Shown: positions 16,493 through 25,568 of the stretch, piece after piece
How the letters are laid out: the number at the start of each line of letters is the position of its first letter
Numbering within the stretch: position 1 is the stretch's first letter
Origin: JAGSOU01 sp049974865
GTDB lineage: Bacteria > Pseudomonadota > Alphaproteobacteria > Rhodobacterales > Rhodobacteraceae
NCBI GenBank assembly: GCA_049974865.1
Contig: JBNGCX010000015.1
Span: 4,042 to 68,041, forward strand
Length of the DNA: 64,000 nucleotides
Direction: 5' to 3'
Notes under the pieces: generated by a model
Seen by the model: the letters and a program-made list of their open reading frames with translations, nothing else
Told to the model about the DNA's origin: nothing
Databases searched by the model: none
Program-made: the position numbers and the translations under genes

Positions 16493-18247
16493 TCAGGCGG
16501 CCTTGCCGGCACCGTCGCATTCGCCGGAGAGCTCCTGCACGGCGGCGTATTGCGACAGGAAGACCTTGCCCGACAACTCGTGCAGGAAATGCGTGCGGCT
16601 GAGCTTGTCCATCACCGGGCCCTTGACCTCGGAGAGGTGCAGTTTCAGCCCCATGTCGCGGAAGCGGTGGTCGATCGCCTCCAGCGATTCCAGTGCCGAG
16701 GTGTCGATGTCGTTCACCGCCGAGCACATCAGGATCACGTGCTTGAGTTCCTTGTCGCGCACCACGCGGTCATAGAGGTAATCCTCCAAGTAGCGGGCGT
16801 TGGCGAAGTAGAGGCTCTCGTCCACGCGGATGGTCAGGATTTCCGGATGGGTTTCCACTTTGTGGCGGTTGATGTTGCGGAAATGCTCGGTCCCCGGCAC
16901 CACGCCGACCTCGGCGATATGCGGGCGCGAGCTGCGATAGAGGTAGAGGCCCACCGACAGCGCCACGCCGGCCGAGACGCCGGTCTCCACCCCGAAGCCC
17001 AGCGTCAGCAGGATGGTGGCGGCGACGGCGGCGAAATCGGCCTTGTTGTAGGTCCAGGTGGTCTTCAGGATCGAGAAATCGACGAGGCTGAGGACCGCGA
17101 CGATGATCGTCGCCGCCAGCGTCGCCTTGGGCAGGAAGAACAGCAGCGGTGTCAGCGCAAGGGCCGCCAGCGCGATGCCGATCGCGGTGAAGGCGCCGGC
17201 GGCCGGCGTTTCCGCGCCCGCGTCGAAGTTGACCACCGAGCGGGCGAAGCCCCCCGTCACCGGGTAGCCGCCCGAGATCGAGGCCGCGATGTTCGACGCG
17301 CCCAGGCCGATCAGTTCCTGGTCGGGGGCGATGCGCTGGCGCTTCTTGGCGGCCAGCGTCTGGGCGACCGAGACCGATTCGACGAAGCCGATGATCGAGA
17401 TCAGCACGGCCGAACCCAGCAGGCTGGACCAGATCTCCATGTCGAAATCGGGGATGGTCAGAGGCGGAAGGCCCTGCGGCACGTCGCCGACGATGGCGAC
17501 GCCCTTGTCTTGCAGCCCCAGCGCCCAGGTGAAGATGGTGGTCACGACCACGGCGGCCACCGGCCCGGCCTTGGCCAGGATATCGGCCAGTCGCGGCTTG
17601 ATGCCGTTCTTCAGCAAGAGCGGCTTCAGCCCCTTGCGCACCCAGAACAGGAAGGCGGTGGCCGAGATGCCGATGAACAGCGTCCAGTAATTCACCTCGC
17701 CCAGATGCGCGAAGATCGAGTGCACCAGCTCCGCCAGGTTATGGCCCGAGGCCTTGATGCCCAGGATATGCTTGAGCTGGCTGGTGGCGATGATGATGCC
17801 CGAGGCCGTGATGAAGCCCGCGATCACCGGGTGCGACAGGAAATTCGCCAGGAACCCAAGGCGGAAGATCCCCAGCACCAGCAGCACCAGGCCCGACAGG
17901 AAGGCCAGCACGATGGCCGCCGCCGCGTATTCCGCCGTGCCCTGCAGCGCCAGGTTGCCCACCGCTGCCGCCGTCATCAGCGAGACCACCGCGACCGGCC
18001 CCACCGCCAGCGCGCGCGAGGTGCCGAAGATCGCGTAGGCCACCAGCGGCAGGATCGAGGCGTAGAGACCCATCTCGGCCGGCAGGCCCGCCAGCAGCGC
18101 GTAGGCCAGCGATTGCGGGATCAGCATGATCGTAACGATCACCGCCGCGACCACGTCGTTGGTCAGCGTGTCCTTGTTGTACCGGCTGCCCCAGTCGAGG
18201 ATCGGCAGATAGCGGGTGAAGGGCTTCAGAGCAGTCAGGCGCATCAA
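16493..18247 (-). CDS. SulP-family anion transporter with STAS domain
   Basis: Inner-membrane transporter of 584 residues in the SLC26/SulP family, which move sulfate, bicarbonate or similar anions. The N-terminal segment has the signature MLIPQSLAYALLAGLPAEMGLYAS, the middle holds 12-14 predicted helices including SGGYPVTGGFARSVVN, and a cytoplasmic STAS domain occupies about residues 440-560 (VILMCSAVNDIDTSALESLE). No carbonic anhydrase gene adjoins it, so the substrate is open. It is divergent from the riboswitch-controlled thiBPQ operon and has a separate promoter candidate. Confidence 0.9.
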   Translation of the reverse strand: MMRLTALKPFTRYLPILDWGSRYNKDTLTNDVVAAVIVTIMLIPQSLAYALLAGLPAEMGLYASILPLVAYAIFGTSRALAVGPVAVVSLMTAAAVGNLALQGTAEYAAAAIVLAFLSGLVLLVLGIFRLGFLANFLSHPVIAGFITASGIIIATSQLKHILGIKASGHNLAELVHSIFAHLGEVNYWTLFIGISATAFLFWVRKGLKPLLLKNGIKPRLADILAKAGPVAAVVVTTIFTWALGLQDKGVAIVGDVPQGLPPLTIPDFDMEIWSSLLGSAVLISIIGFVESVSVAQTLAAKKRQRIAPDQELIGLGASNIAASISGGYPVTGGFARSVVNFDAGAETPAAGAFTAIGIALAALALTPLLFFLPKATLAATIIVAVLSLVDFSILKTTWTYNKADFAAVAATILLTLGFGVETGVSAGVALSVGLYLYRSSRPHIAEVGVVPGTEHFRNINRHKVETHPEILTIRVDESLYFANARYLEDYLYDRVVRDKELKHVILMCSAVNDIDTSALESLEAIDHRFRDMGLKLHLSEVKGPVMDKLSRTHFLHELSGKVFLSQYAAVQELSGECDGAGKAA

Positions 18248-18278
18248 AACGGGCCTTTCATATTCAGAATTTGGGATG

Positions 18279-18307
18279 TGAATAGGGACTCGAGACCGTT
18301 TTCACAA
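18279..18307 (-). promoter_or_regulatory. Candidate sulP promoter
   Basis: Minus-strand TTGTGA (18307-18302), 17-base spacer, TATTCA (18284-18279), about 30 bases ahead of the SulP start codon. Confidence 0.4.
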
Positions 18308-18337
18308 GGGGCGGCGCCCAAGAATCGTTGCGTTCGC

Positions 18338-18366
18338 TTGCTCCGACACCGGTGCTGCACTAGTGT
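18338..18366 (+). promoter_or_regulatory. Candidate thiBPQ promoter
   Basis: TTGCTC at 18338-18343, 17-base spacer, TAGTGT at 18361-18366. The predicted start point near 18373 coincides with the 5' edge of the TPP riboswitch, which supports the reading. Confidence 0.45.
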
Positions 18367-18370
18367 CGTG

Positions 18371-18457
18371 CCTACCTCGGGGTGCCCGGAAGGGCTGAGA
18401 TGCGACTTGCGAACCCGTTGAACCTGACCCGGTTAAGACCGGCGGAGGGAAGGTCGG
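18371..18457 (+). promoter_or_regulatory. TPP riboswitch (THI element) upstream of thiBPQ
   Basis: The conserved TPP aptamer is complete: CGGGGTGCCC, GGGCTGAGA (18393-18401), GAACCCGTTGAACCTGA (pyrophosphate/pyrimidine-sensor strands) and the closing ACCGGCGGAGGGAA. A P1 helix can pair ACCT (18374-18377) with AGGT (18451-18454). It lies 68 bases before the thiB start codon, with no obvious T-run hairpin between, so control is probably at translation start. High TPP should switch off the thiamine importer. Confidence 0.93.
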
Positions 18458-18524
18458 TGGACAACTTCCATCGCTGGACGGACTCCAGGCCCTGACCCCG
18501 CCCGTCGTGTATGGAGGATGCCCC

Positions 18525-19517
18525 ATGAAATATCCGATCATCGCTGCGGGAGCCCTGTTTGCCACTTCGGCCCTGGCCGAGACGCCCGTGCTCACCGTCT
18601 ATACCTATGACAGCTTCATATCCGATTGGGGGCCCGGCCCACAGGTGGAAAAGGCGTTCGAGGCGCGATGCGGCTGCGACCTGAAGTTCATCGGCGCGGG
18701 CGATGGCGCCTCGCTGCTGGGGCGGCTGCGGCTGGAGGGCGTGCGCACCGATGCCGACGTGGTCCTGGGGCTGGACACCAACCTGACCGCGATGGCCGCC
18801 GAGACCGGGCTTTTTGCGCGCCACGGCAAGGACGACCTGAGTTTCGACATGCCGGTGGAGTGGGAGGACCCGATGTTCCTGCCCTATGACTGGGGCTATT
18901 TCGCCTTCGTCTACGACAAGGCAAGGCTACCGGAGCCGCCCACCAGCTTCGAAACGCTCATCGCTGCCCCCGACGATGTGAAGATCGTGATCCAGGACCC
19001 GCGGTCCTCTACCCCCGGACTGGGCCTGCTGCTGTGGGTCAAGGCCGCCTATGGCGACCGCGCGCCGGAGATCTGGAAGGGTCTCGCCCCGCATGTGCTG
19101 ACCGTGACCAAGGGCTGGTCCGAGGCTTATGGCATGTTCCTGGAGGGCGAGGCGGACATGGTTCTGTCCTATACCACATCGCCCGCCTATCACCTGATCG
19201 CCGAGGAGGATGACAGCAAGGCCGCCGCGCCCTTCGACGAGGGCCATTACATGCAAGTCGAGGTGGCCGGCGCCATCGCGTCGTCCGACGAACTGGACCT
19301 GGCGCAGGAGTTCCTGGACTTCATGGTCTCGGACGAGTTCCAGTCGATTATCCCCACCACCAACTGGATGTATCCGGCGCGCACGCCCGAGGGCGGTCTG
19401 CCCGAGGGGTTCGAAACCCTGATTGCGCCCGAGAAGGCCCTGATCTATTCGGCAGGTGAGGCCGCGAAGATCAGACGGGAGGCGCTCGAGGAATGGCGCG
19501 CCGCGCTCAGCCAGTAA
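18525..19517 (+). CDS. thiB: Thiamine ABC transporter, periplasmic binding protein
   Basis: Substrate-binding protein of 330 residues with a Sec signal peptide (MKYPIIAAGALFATSALA-ETP). The mature protein begins VLTVYTYDSF and keeps ThiB landmarks PQVEKAFEARCGCDL, ADVVLGLDTNL, PYDWGYFAFVYD, DPRSSTPGLGLLLW and the C-terminal MYPARTPEGGLPEGF. ATG 18525 is preferred, preceded by GGAGG at 18513-18517; the in-frame 18507 start lies upstream of that site. First gene of thiBPQ behind a TPP riboswitch; its 3' end overlaps thiP by 25 bases. Confidence 0.93.
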   Translation: MKYPIIAAGALFATSALAETPVLTVYTYDSFISDWGPGPQVEKAFEARCGCDLKFIGAGDGASLLGRLRLEGVRTDADVVLGLDTNLTAMAAETGLFARHGKDDLSFDMPVEWEDPMFLPYDWGYFAFVYDKARLPEPPTSFETLIAAPDDVKIVIQDPRSSTPGLGLLLWVKAAYGDRAPEIWKGLAPHVLTVTKGWSEAYGMFLEGEADMVLSYTTSPAYHLIAEEDDSKAAAPFDEGHYMQVEVAGAIASSDELDLAQEFLDFMVSDEFQSIIPTTNWMYPARTPEGGLPEGFETLIAPEKALIYSAGEAAKIRREALEEWRAALSQ

Positions 19518-21067
19518 GTTCGGTAATCTGGGCCGGGGCAGGCGTTGCCGCCCTGGTCCTCGTGCTGACGCTGGGCACGCTGGCCGCGGTGTTCTGGCGG
19601 GCCGAGGAATTCTCGGCGCTGGGCCCGGCCGACTGGGCGGCGGTGCGGTTCACCGTGCTGCAGGCCACGCTGTCGGCGGCGCTGTCGGTGGCGCTGGCCG
19701 TGCCGGTGGCGCGCGCGCTGGCGCGGCGGCGCTTCCCGGGGCGGGGGGTGCTGATCACCCTTCTGGGCGCGCCCTTCATCCTGCCGGTCATCGTGGCGGT
19801 GCTGGGCCTGTTGGCCGTGTTCGGCCGCAGCGGGGTGGTCAGCGATATGCTGGTCTGGGCCGGGTTCGATCCGCTGAACATCTATGGCCTGACCGGCGTG
19901 GTGCTGGCGCATGTCTTCTTCAACCTGCCGCTGGCCACGCGGCTGCTGCTCCAGGGCTGGCTGTCGATCCCGGCGGAACGCTTCCGGCTGGCGGCCGCGC
20001 TGGGGTTCGGCCCCGGCGATGTCGCGCGGGTGCTGGAGCGGCCGATGCTGCGCGCCGTGCTGCCCGGCGCCTTCGTGGTGATCTTCGTCATCTGCACCAC
20101 CAGCTTCGCCGTGGCCCTGACGCTGGGCGGCGGGCCGAAGGCGACGACGGTGGAACTGGCGATCTACCAGGCCTTCCGGTTCGAGTTCGACCTGTCGCGC
20201 GCGGCGCTGCTGGCGGCGGTGCAGTTCGGCATCTCGGCCGTGGCGGCCGCGCTGGCGCTGTGGGTCGCGGTGCCGGCGATGACCGGCGCGGGGCTGGACC
20301 GGCTGGTCGAGCGCTGGGACGCGCACAGCGCGGCGCTGAAGGCGCAGGATGCGCTGGCGCTGCTGGCCGTGGCGCTGTTCCTGCTGACGCCGCTGGGCAT
20401 GGTGGTGTTGGGCGGGCTCAGGGGGCTGGCCGACCTGCCGATGTCGGTCCTGCACGCGGCCTGGAGGTCGGTGCTGGTGTCGCTGGGCTCGGCGGCGCTG
20501 ATGCTGGTGCTGGCGCTGCCGATGGCGCTGGCCGTGGTGCGGCTGGGCCGCGGGGTGGCCTCGGGCATATTGGAAAGCGTGGGCGCGCTGGCCATCGCCG
20601 CCTCGTCTCTGGTGATCGGCACCGGGCTGTTCATCCTGATCTTTCCCATCGCCGACCCGCAGGCGCTGGCCCTGCCGGTCACCGCGCTGGTCAACGCGGT
20701 GATGAGCCTGCCCTTCGCCATGCGCGCCCTTGTCCCGGCGCTGCGCGATATCGAGGGCGCCTATGGGCGGCTGGCCGATTCGCTGGACATGCGCGGCTGG
20801 GTGCGGGTGCGCCTGCTGCTGCTGCCGCGGATGCGCCGGCCGCTGGGCTTTGCCCTCGGGCTGGCCGCCGCGCTGTCGATGGGCGATCTTGGCGTGATCG
20901 CGCTGTTCGCGGATCCGGAGGTGGCGACGCTGCCCCTGCAGCTCTACCGCCTGATGTCGGCCTACCGGATGGAGCAGGCGGCGGGCGCCGCGCTGCTGCT
21001 GCTGACGCTGAGCCTGGGCCTGTTCTGGCTGTTCGATCGGGGGGGACGCCTGCGTGCTGATACTTGA
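19493..21067 (+). CDS. thiP: Thiamine ABC transporter, permease
   Basis: Membrane permease of 524 residues formed by two fused binding-protein-dependent transport domains, as usual for ThiP. Twelve or so hydrophobic helices are visible; the two EAA-type loops include FRLAAALGFGPGDVARVLERP in the first half and GAYGRLADSLDMRGWVRVRLLLLP in the second. It overlaps thiB by 25 and thiQ by 14 bases, indicating tight translational coupling. The complex imports thiamine, thiamine phosphate and TPP in characterised bacteria. Confidence 0.93.
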   Translation: MARRAQPVSSVIWAGAGVAALVLVLTLGTLAAVFWRAEEFSALGPADWAAVRFTVLQATLSAALSVALAVPVARALARRRFPGRGVLITLLGAPFILPVIVAVLGLLAVFGRSGVVSDMLVWAGFDPLNIYGLTGVVLAHVFFNLPLATRLLLQGWLSIPAERFRLAAALGFGPGDVARVLERPMLRAVLPGAFVVIFVICTTSFAVALTLGGGPKATTVELAIYQAFRFEFDLSRAALLAAVQFGISAVAAALALWVAVPAMTGAGLDRLVERWDAHSAALKAQDALALLAVALFLLTPLGMVVLGGLRGLADLPMSVLHAAWRSVLVSLGSAALMLVLALPMALAVVRLGRGVASGILESVGALAIAASSLVIGTGLFILIFPIADPQALALPVTALVNAVMSLPFAMRALVPALRDIEGAYGRLADSLDMRGWVRVRLLLLPRMRRPLGFALGLAAALSMGDLGVIALFADPEVATLPLQLYRLMSAYRMEQAAGAALLLLTLSLGLFWLFDRGGRLRADT

Positions 21068-21746
21068 GCAACTGGTGGTCGGGCACGAGGGCTTCGACCT
21101 GCGTGCCGATCTGGCCATCGCGCCGGGGGCGCGGGTGGCGGTGATCGGGCCGTCGGGCGCGGGGAAATCGACGCTGCTCGACGCGATCGCCGGCTTTTTG
21201 CCGCCGAAAGCGGGGCGGGTGATCTTCCAGGGGCAGGACCTGGGGCCGCTGGCGCCGGGCGCGCGGCCGGTGTCGATGCTGTTCCAGGACAACAACCTGT
21301 TCCCCCACCTCACGGCGGCGCAGAACGTGGCGCTGGGCCTGCGCCCCAACCTGCGGCTGTCCAAGGCCGAGTGGCGGCAGGTCGAGGCCTGTCTTGACCG
21401 CGTCGGCCTGGCGGGCTTTGGCCAGCGCAAGCCGGGCGCGCTGTCGGGCGGGCAGCGCAGCCGGGTGGCGCTGGCGCGCGTGCTGCTGCGCGACCGTCCC
21501 CTGATGCTGCTGGACGAGCCGTTCTCGGCGCTGGGGCCGGCGCTGAAGGCCGAGATGCTGGTGCTGGTGCGGGAGCTGGCCATCGAGACCGGCGCGACGC
21601 TTCTGATGGTCACCCACGACCCGGAGGACGCGGAGATGATCGGCGACCAGACCGTGCTGGTGGCCGAGGGGCAGGTCCATGCGCCGATGGACACGGCCGA
21701 ACTGTTCTCCGACCCGCCCGAGGCGCTGCGCGCCTATCTGGGCTGA
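21054..21746 (+). CDS. thiQ: Thiamine ABC transporter, ATPase
   Basis: ATP-binding subunit of 230 residues, starting with GTG at 21054 inside the end of thiP. Walker A is GPSGAGKSTLL (about residues 33-43), Q-loop FQDNNLFPHL, signature LSGGQRSRVALARV, Walker B LMLLDEPFSALGPALK and switch His in MVTHDPEDAE. Completes the importer encoded by thiBPQ. There is no detectable terminator before the convergent nitrilase gene, 9 bases away. Confidence 0.94.
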   Translation: MLILEQLVVGHEGFDLRADLAIAPGARVAVIGPSGAGKSTLLDAIAGFLPPKAGRVIFQGQDLGPLAPGARPVSMLFQDNNLFPHLTAAQNVALGLRPNLRLSKAEWRQVEACLDRVGLAGFGQRKPGALSGGQRSRVALARVLLRDRPLMLLDEPFSALGPALKAEMLVLVRELAIETGATLLMVTHDPEDAEMIGDQTVLVAEGQVHAPMDTAELFSDPPEALRAYLG

Positions 21747-21755
21747 GGCGGCCGG

Positions 21756-22691
21756 TCACTCAAAGGCGACCGGAACCTGTTTTTGCCGGTTCACGGTCAG
21801 GGTGAACACGTCGGGCCGGGCGTAATGGCCCGAGGCGTCGAACTTGCGGCGCGAGGCGGCGGCGGCGGCGACGTCGATCTCGGCCGTCAGCAGGCCCTTT
21901 TCCTTGTGCATCGGCCCCGCGACCACACCGCCGAAGGGCTTGTAGACCACCGCGTCGCCCGGGTTCACCCATTCCCCGGCATCCGGGAACAACTCATCGC
22001 GGAAGGGCAGGTCTTCGGGGATGTCAGACGCCTCCAGCGCGGTGGCGCAGCCGATCACCCAGCAGCCGCCCTCGCGCGCGATATGTTGCATGGTGGCCAG
22101 CCAGGTGTCGCCGCTGTCCCAGGTGGGCGCGACATAGACGTCGATGTCCTGCGCGTAGAGGGCGTAGCGCGCCAGCGGCATGTAGTTCTCCCAGCAGATC
22201 AGCGCGCCGACGCGGCCGATGGCGGTGTCCACCACGTTCAGCCCGCTGCCGTCGCCGAAACCCCAGACCATCCGCTCGGGGTTGGTGGGCATCAGCTTGC
22301 GGTGCAGGTTCGCGATACGGCCGTCGGCGTCGATGATGGCGCAACTGTTGAACAGCGTGCTGCCGCTGACCGAGCCGTCGATCTCCTGGAAACCGACCAC
22401 CAGCACCATCTCGTGCTCGCGCGCGGCCTCTTGCAGGGGCTCCAGGCCACCCTTGCCGACATCCACGGAGTTGGCCTGCGACAGGCGGTAAAGCGCGTCC
22501 GTCGTGCCCATGCCCGCGCCCGGCTTCAGGCGCCAGACGAAGGTCGGGTAGCCGGGCAGCCAGGTCTCGGGAAAGACCGCCAGTCGGGCGCCCTGTCCGG
22601 CGGCCTCGGCGATCAGGGCGACCGCCCGCTCCATGGATTTCTCAAGGTCGAGATAGACGGGAGGCTGTTGAACGACGGCGATCCTGGTCAT
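21756..22691 (-). CDS. Nitrilase/carbon-nitrogen hydrolase
   Basis: Enzyme of 311 residues in the nitrilase branch of the CN-hydrolase superfamily. The catalytic triad is visible as Glu in FPETWLPGYP, Lys in LHRKLMPTNPER and Cys in GALICWENYMPLARYALY; the context WENYMPL is typical of true nitrilases that turn nitriles into carboxylates. The start ATG 22691 (MTRIAVVQQPPVYLDLEKS) fits family N-termini; the open frame upstream is not coding-like. Substrate unknown. No linked aldoxime or nitrile genes were seen. Confidence 0.88.
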   Translation of the reverse strand: MTRIAVVQQPPVYLDLEKSMERAVALIAEAAGQGARLAVFPETWLPGYPTFVWRLKPGAGMGTTDALYRLSQANSVDVGKGGLEPLQEAAREHEMVLVVGFQEIDGSVSGSTLFNSCAIIDADGRIANLHRKLMPTNPERMVWGFGDGSGLNVVDTAIGRVGALICWENYMPLARYALYAQDIDVYVAPTWDSGDTWLATMQHIAREGGCWVIGCATALEASDIPEDLPFRDELFPDAGEWVNPGDAVVYKPFGGVVAGPMHKEKGLLTAEIDVAAAAASRRKFDASGHYARPDVFTLTVNRQKQVPVAFE

Positions 22692-22801
22692 CGGTTTCCC
22701 CTTTCGCACCGGCTGCCGAAAATGGGATCTTAGCACGGAACGGCCGGCGTCCGGTTCGTTTTCCGGGCGGCGCGGCGGGTTGCCGGGGGTGGCCGCCAAC
22801 G

Positions 22802-22828
22802 AAAAACGCGCCCCGAAGGGCGCGTTTT
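22802..22828. terminator. Terminator of the petABC operon
   Basis: AAAACGCGCCC, loop CGAA, GGGCGCGTTTT forms a perfect 11-bp stem. On the minus strand it is followed by a T-run and lies 22 bases beyond the cytochrome c1 stop codon; being symmetrical it could work on both strands. Confidence 0.8.
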
Positions 22829-22849
22829 CCATACCGAATCCGGTCCGGA

Positions 22850-23641
22850 TCAGTCTTTCTTGGCCGCGCCCTTGATCGGCTTCCACAGCTGCTTGTTGGT
22901 CAGATACAGCAGAACCGACAGCAGGGTGAGGAAGATCACGGCGGTGAAGCCGGCTTCCTTGCGGGCCATCATCTTGGGTTCGGCGGCCCACATCAGGAAG
23001 GCCGACACGTCCTCGGCCATGTGCTCCACGTCATTGGCGTGGCCGTCGGCATATTCCACCAGCTCGTCCGACAGCGGCGGCGGCATGGCGATCCAGCCGC
23101 CCGGGAAGGCGGTGTTCTCGTAGTAGAGCTTGCCGGCCTCTTCCTTCTCCTCGCCGGTGTAACCGGCCAGGATCGAGACGATGTATTCCGGGCCGCCGAT
23201 GCCGTTGAACAGCTGGCTGATGCCGGTGCCGTAGGGTCCGTGGAACCCCGCGCGCGCCTTGGCCATGAGGCTGAGATCCGGCGCGTTCGGGTCGTTCGAG
23301 TGCCCGAAGTGATCGGTCGCCTTGGCCGGGCGGTAGTCGTCCAGCTCGGGATCGAACACCTCGTGCATGGCCGCGTAGGCGCGCACCTGATCCTCGGGCA
23401 GGGCGGGTCCGCCCTCGTCGCCCAGGGTGCGGTAGGGCACCTGCTTCAGCCCGTGGCAGGCCGCGCAGACCTCGGTGTAGACCTGCAGGCCGCGTTGCAG
23501 TTGCATCTCGTCATACTTGCCGAACGGGCCTTCGAAGGAGAACTGCACGTCGTGGATGTGGCTCTCGCCGCCCGCGGCCAGTGCCGTGCCGGCCGACAGG
23601 GTCAGCGCGGCGACGGTCGAAAGGGTGAGCTTCTTCAGCAT
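22850..23641 (-). CDS. petC: Ubiquinol-cytochrome c reductase, cytochrome c1
   Basis: Haem subunit of the bc1 complex, 263 residues. A signal peptide (LSAGTALA-AGGE) is followed by the haem site CAACH at residues 59-63 in VYTEVCAACHGLKQVPYRTL. Conserved PNAPDLSLMAKAR (c1 signature) and the probable axial Met region GGWIAMPPPL are present, and a C-terminal membrane anchor (VIFLTLLSVLLYL) ends with basic residues. Last gene of petABC, 17 bases after petB. The start is ATG 23641. Confidence 0.96.
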   Translation of the reverse strand: MLKKLTLSTVAALTLSAGTALAAGGESHIHDVQFSFEGPFGKYDEMQLQRGLQVYTEVCAACHGLKQVPYRTLGDEGGPALPEDQVRAYAAMHEVFDPELDDYRPAKATDHFGHSNDPNAPDLSLMAKARAGFHGPYGTGISQLFNGIGGPEYIVSILAGYTGEEKEEAGKLYYENTAFPGGWIAMPPPLSDELVEYADGHANDVEHMAEDVSAFLMWAAEPKMMARKEAGFTAVIFLTLLSVLLYLTNKQLWKPIKGAAKKD

Positions 23642-23658
23642 TGTCTCGTTCCTTTCTC

Positions 23659-24996
23659 TCACTCGGCGGGGGTCGGCTGTGCCGACGCGCCGTCTTTGCC
23701 ATAATGGGCGTTGAAGTCTTCTTCGATGGTGTCCGGCGTCGCCTTCGGCTTCTCGATCACGCCCAGCAGGGGCAGGACGATCAGGAAATAGGCGAACCAG
23801 TAGGCCGCACCGATCAGCGAGATGACCGCGTAGATGCCCTCGGCCGGCATCGCGCCCGCCCACATCAGCACCACGAAATCCACGACCAGCAGCGCGAACC
23901 ACCACTTGAACATCGGCCGGTAGCGGCCCGAGCGCACCGACGAGGTGTCGAGCCAGGGCGCCAGCGCCATCACCGCGATGGCGCCGAACATGGCCAGCAC
24001 GCCGAAGAACTTGGCGTCGATGATGCCGAAGGAGATGAAGTTGGCGATCTGCACCACCCAGACATCCGAGGTGAAGGCCCGCAGGATGGCGTAGAACGGC
24101 AGGAAGTACCATTCCGGCACGATATGGGCCGGGGTCGCCAGCGGGTTGGCCTCGATGTAGTTGTCGGGGTGCCCCAGGTAATTGGGCATGAAGCCCACGA
24201 TGGCGAAGAACACCACCAGGATCACGGCCAGCGCGAAGAAGTCCTTGATCACGAAATAGGGCCAGAACGGCACCGTGTCCTTCTCGGCCTCGGCCTTGGA
24301 GCCGCGGCGAACCTCAACACCGGTGGGGTTGTTGTTGCCCGTGGTGTGGAAGGCCCAGATGTGCACGGCGGTCAGCGCCGCGATCACGAAGGGCAGCAGG
24401 TAGTGCAGCGAGAAGAAGCGGTTCAGCGTGGCGTTGTCCACGGCCGGCCCGCCCAGCAGCCAGGTCTGGATGCTGTCGCCGACCAGGGGGATGGCACCGA
24501 ACAGGCCGGTGATCACCGTGGCGCCCCAGAACGACATCTGGCCCCAGGGCAGGACGTAGCCCATGAAGGCGGTGCCCATCATGCACAGGTAGATCAGCAT
24601 GCCGATGATCCAGGTGATCTCGCGCGGGGCCTTGTAGGAGCCGTAGTAGAGGCCGCGGAAAATGTGCAGGTAGACGGCGAAGAAGAACAGCGACGCGCCG
24701 TTGGCGTGCAGGTAGCGCAGCATGTGGCCGGCATTCACGTTGCGCATGATGTGCTCGACCGAGGCGAAGGCTAGGTCGATCTGCGGCGTGTAGTGCATGG
24801 CCAGCACGATGCCGGTGACGATTTGCAGCCCCAGGCAGAAGGCCAGGACGATCCCCCAGATCCACATCCAGTTCAGGTTCTTGGGGGTGGGGATCATGAT
24901 CGTGTCATAGATCAGGCCGACGATCGGCAGGCGGCGGTGCAGCCATTTCTCGGCGCCGGACGTCGGTTCGTAATGGTCGTGCGGAATTCCAGACAT
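23659..24996 (-). CDS. petB: Ubiquinol-cytochrome c reductase, cytochrome b
   Basis: Membrane core of the bc1 complex, 445 residues with eight helices. The b-haem ligand regions are in GNNNP-flanked helices: HYTPQIDLAFASVEHIMR and LLRYLHANGASLFF-type segments with paired histidines, and HTTGNNNPTG after helix D. The Qo-site PEWY motif lies in VPEWYFLPFYAILRAF. The C-terminal extension past helix H (GVIEKPKATPDTIEEDF) is the tail often seen in Rhodobacterales. ATG 24996 (MSGIPHDHYEPTSG) fits the family; the adjacent petA stop is 11 bases upstream. Confidence 0.96.
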   Translation of the reverse strand: MSGIPHDHYEPTSGAEKWLHRRLPIVGLIYDTIMIPTPKNLNWMWIWGIVLAFCLGLQIVTGIVLAMHYTPQIDLAFASVEHIMRNVNAGHMLRYLHANGASLFFFAVYLHIFRGLYYGSYKAPREITWIIGMLIYLCMMGTAFMGYVLPWGQMSFWGATVITGLFGAIPLVGDSIQTWLLGGPAVDNATLNRFFSLHYLLPFVIAALTAVHIWAFHTTGNNNPTGVEVRRGSKAEAEKDTVPFWPYFVIKDFFALAVILVVFFAIVGFMPNYLGHPDNYIEANPLATPAHIVPEWYFLPFYAILRAFTSDVWVVQIANFISFGIIDAKFFGVLAMFGAIAVMALAPWLDTSSVRSGRYRPMFKWWFALLVVDFVVLMWAGAMPAEGIYAVISLIGAAYWFAYFLIVLPLLGVIEKPKATPDTIEEDFNAHYGKDGASAQPTPAE

Positions 24997-25007
24997 CGGC
25001 TTCTCCC

Positions 25008-25568
25008 TTAACCGAGCTTGATCGTCGTGTCGTCGACGAATTCGGCGACCGGAACATGCAGGTTCTCGGGCGCCGGGCCTTTGCGGATGCGGCCCGCCGT
25101 GTCGTAATGCGAGCCGTGGCAGGGGCAGAACCAACCGCCGAAATCACCCGAGGCATTGCCGATCGGCACGCAGCCCAGATGGGTGCACACGCCGATCATC
25201 ACCAGCCACTCGCCGGCGTCGTCCAGCGTGCGGTTCTGGTCCGAGGCGTCGGTCCCCGGCTTGTTGGCGTTTTCGGAGGTCTTGTCTTCCAGGTCGTCGA
25301 TGTTGACGGCCCGGGCGGCCTCGATCTCTTCGGCGGTGCGGCGGCGGATGAAGACGGGCTTGCCCAGCCATTTCACGGTCAGCTGGGTGCCGACCTCGAC
25401 CCCGGACACGTCAACCCGGATCGAGCTGAGCGCCTGAACGTCTGCCGACGGGTTCATCTGGTCAACCAGCGGCCAGATCGCCGCGCCGGCGGTCACGGCG
25501 CCCGCGCCTGCGGTGGCATAGTAGAGGAAATCCCGGCGGGTACCTTCGTGCTCTTCTGCGTGGGACAC
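25008..25568 (-). CDS. petA: Ubiquinol-cytochrome c reductase, Rieske iron-sulfur subunit
   Basis: Rieske protein of 186 residues, first gene of petABC. GTG 25568 is chosen as start because it gives the typical N-terminus SHAEEHEGTRRDFLYYATAGAG, with a twin-arginine signal-anchor that stays uncleaved in the membrane. The 2Fe-2S ligands are in GVCTHLGCVP and CPCHGSHYD with disulfide cysteines in place. Sequence is close to the Rhodobacter protein, which supports the family assignment of the organism. Upstream is a 278-base divergent gap shared with a beta-barrel protein gene. Confidence 0.96.
   Translation of the reverse strand: MSHAEEHEGTRRDFLYYATAGAGAVTAGAAIWPLVDQMNPSADVQALSSIRVDVSGVEVGTQLTVKWLGKPVFIRRRTAEEIEAARAVNIDDLEDKTSENANKPGTDASDQNRTLDDAGEWLVMIGVCTHLGCVPIGNASGDFGGWFCPCHGSHYDTAGRIRKGPAPENLHVPVAEFVDDTTIKLG

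Noticed and set aside
16229..18421. 730-residue plus-strand open frame opposite the SulP gene
   Set aside because: Antisense shadow of a clear SulP transporter; no start site and a biased composition.
19445..21694. 749-residue minus-strand open frame opposite thiB/thiP/thiQ
   Set aside because: It is antisense to three genes with diagnostic motifs; the translation is Gln/His/Arg-rich low-complexity, the usual GC-skew shadow.
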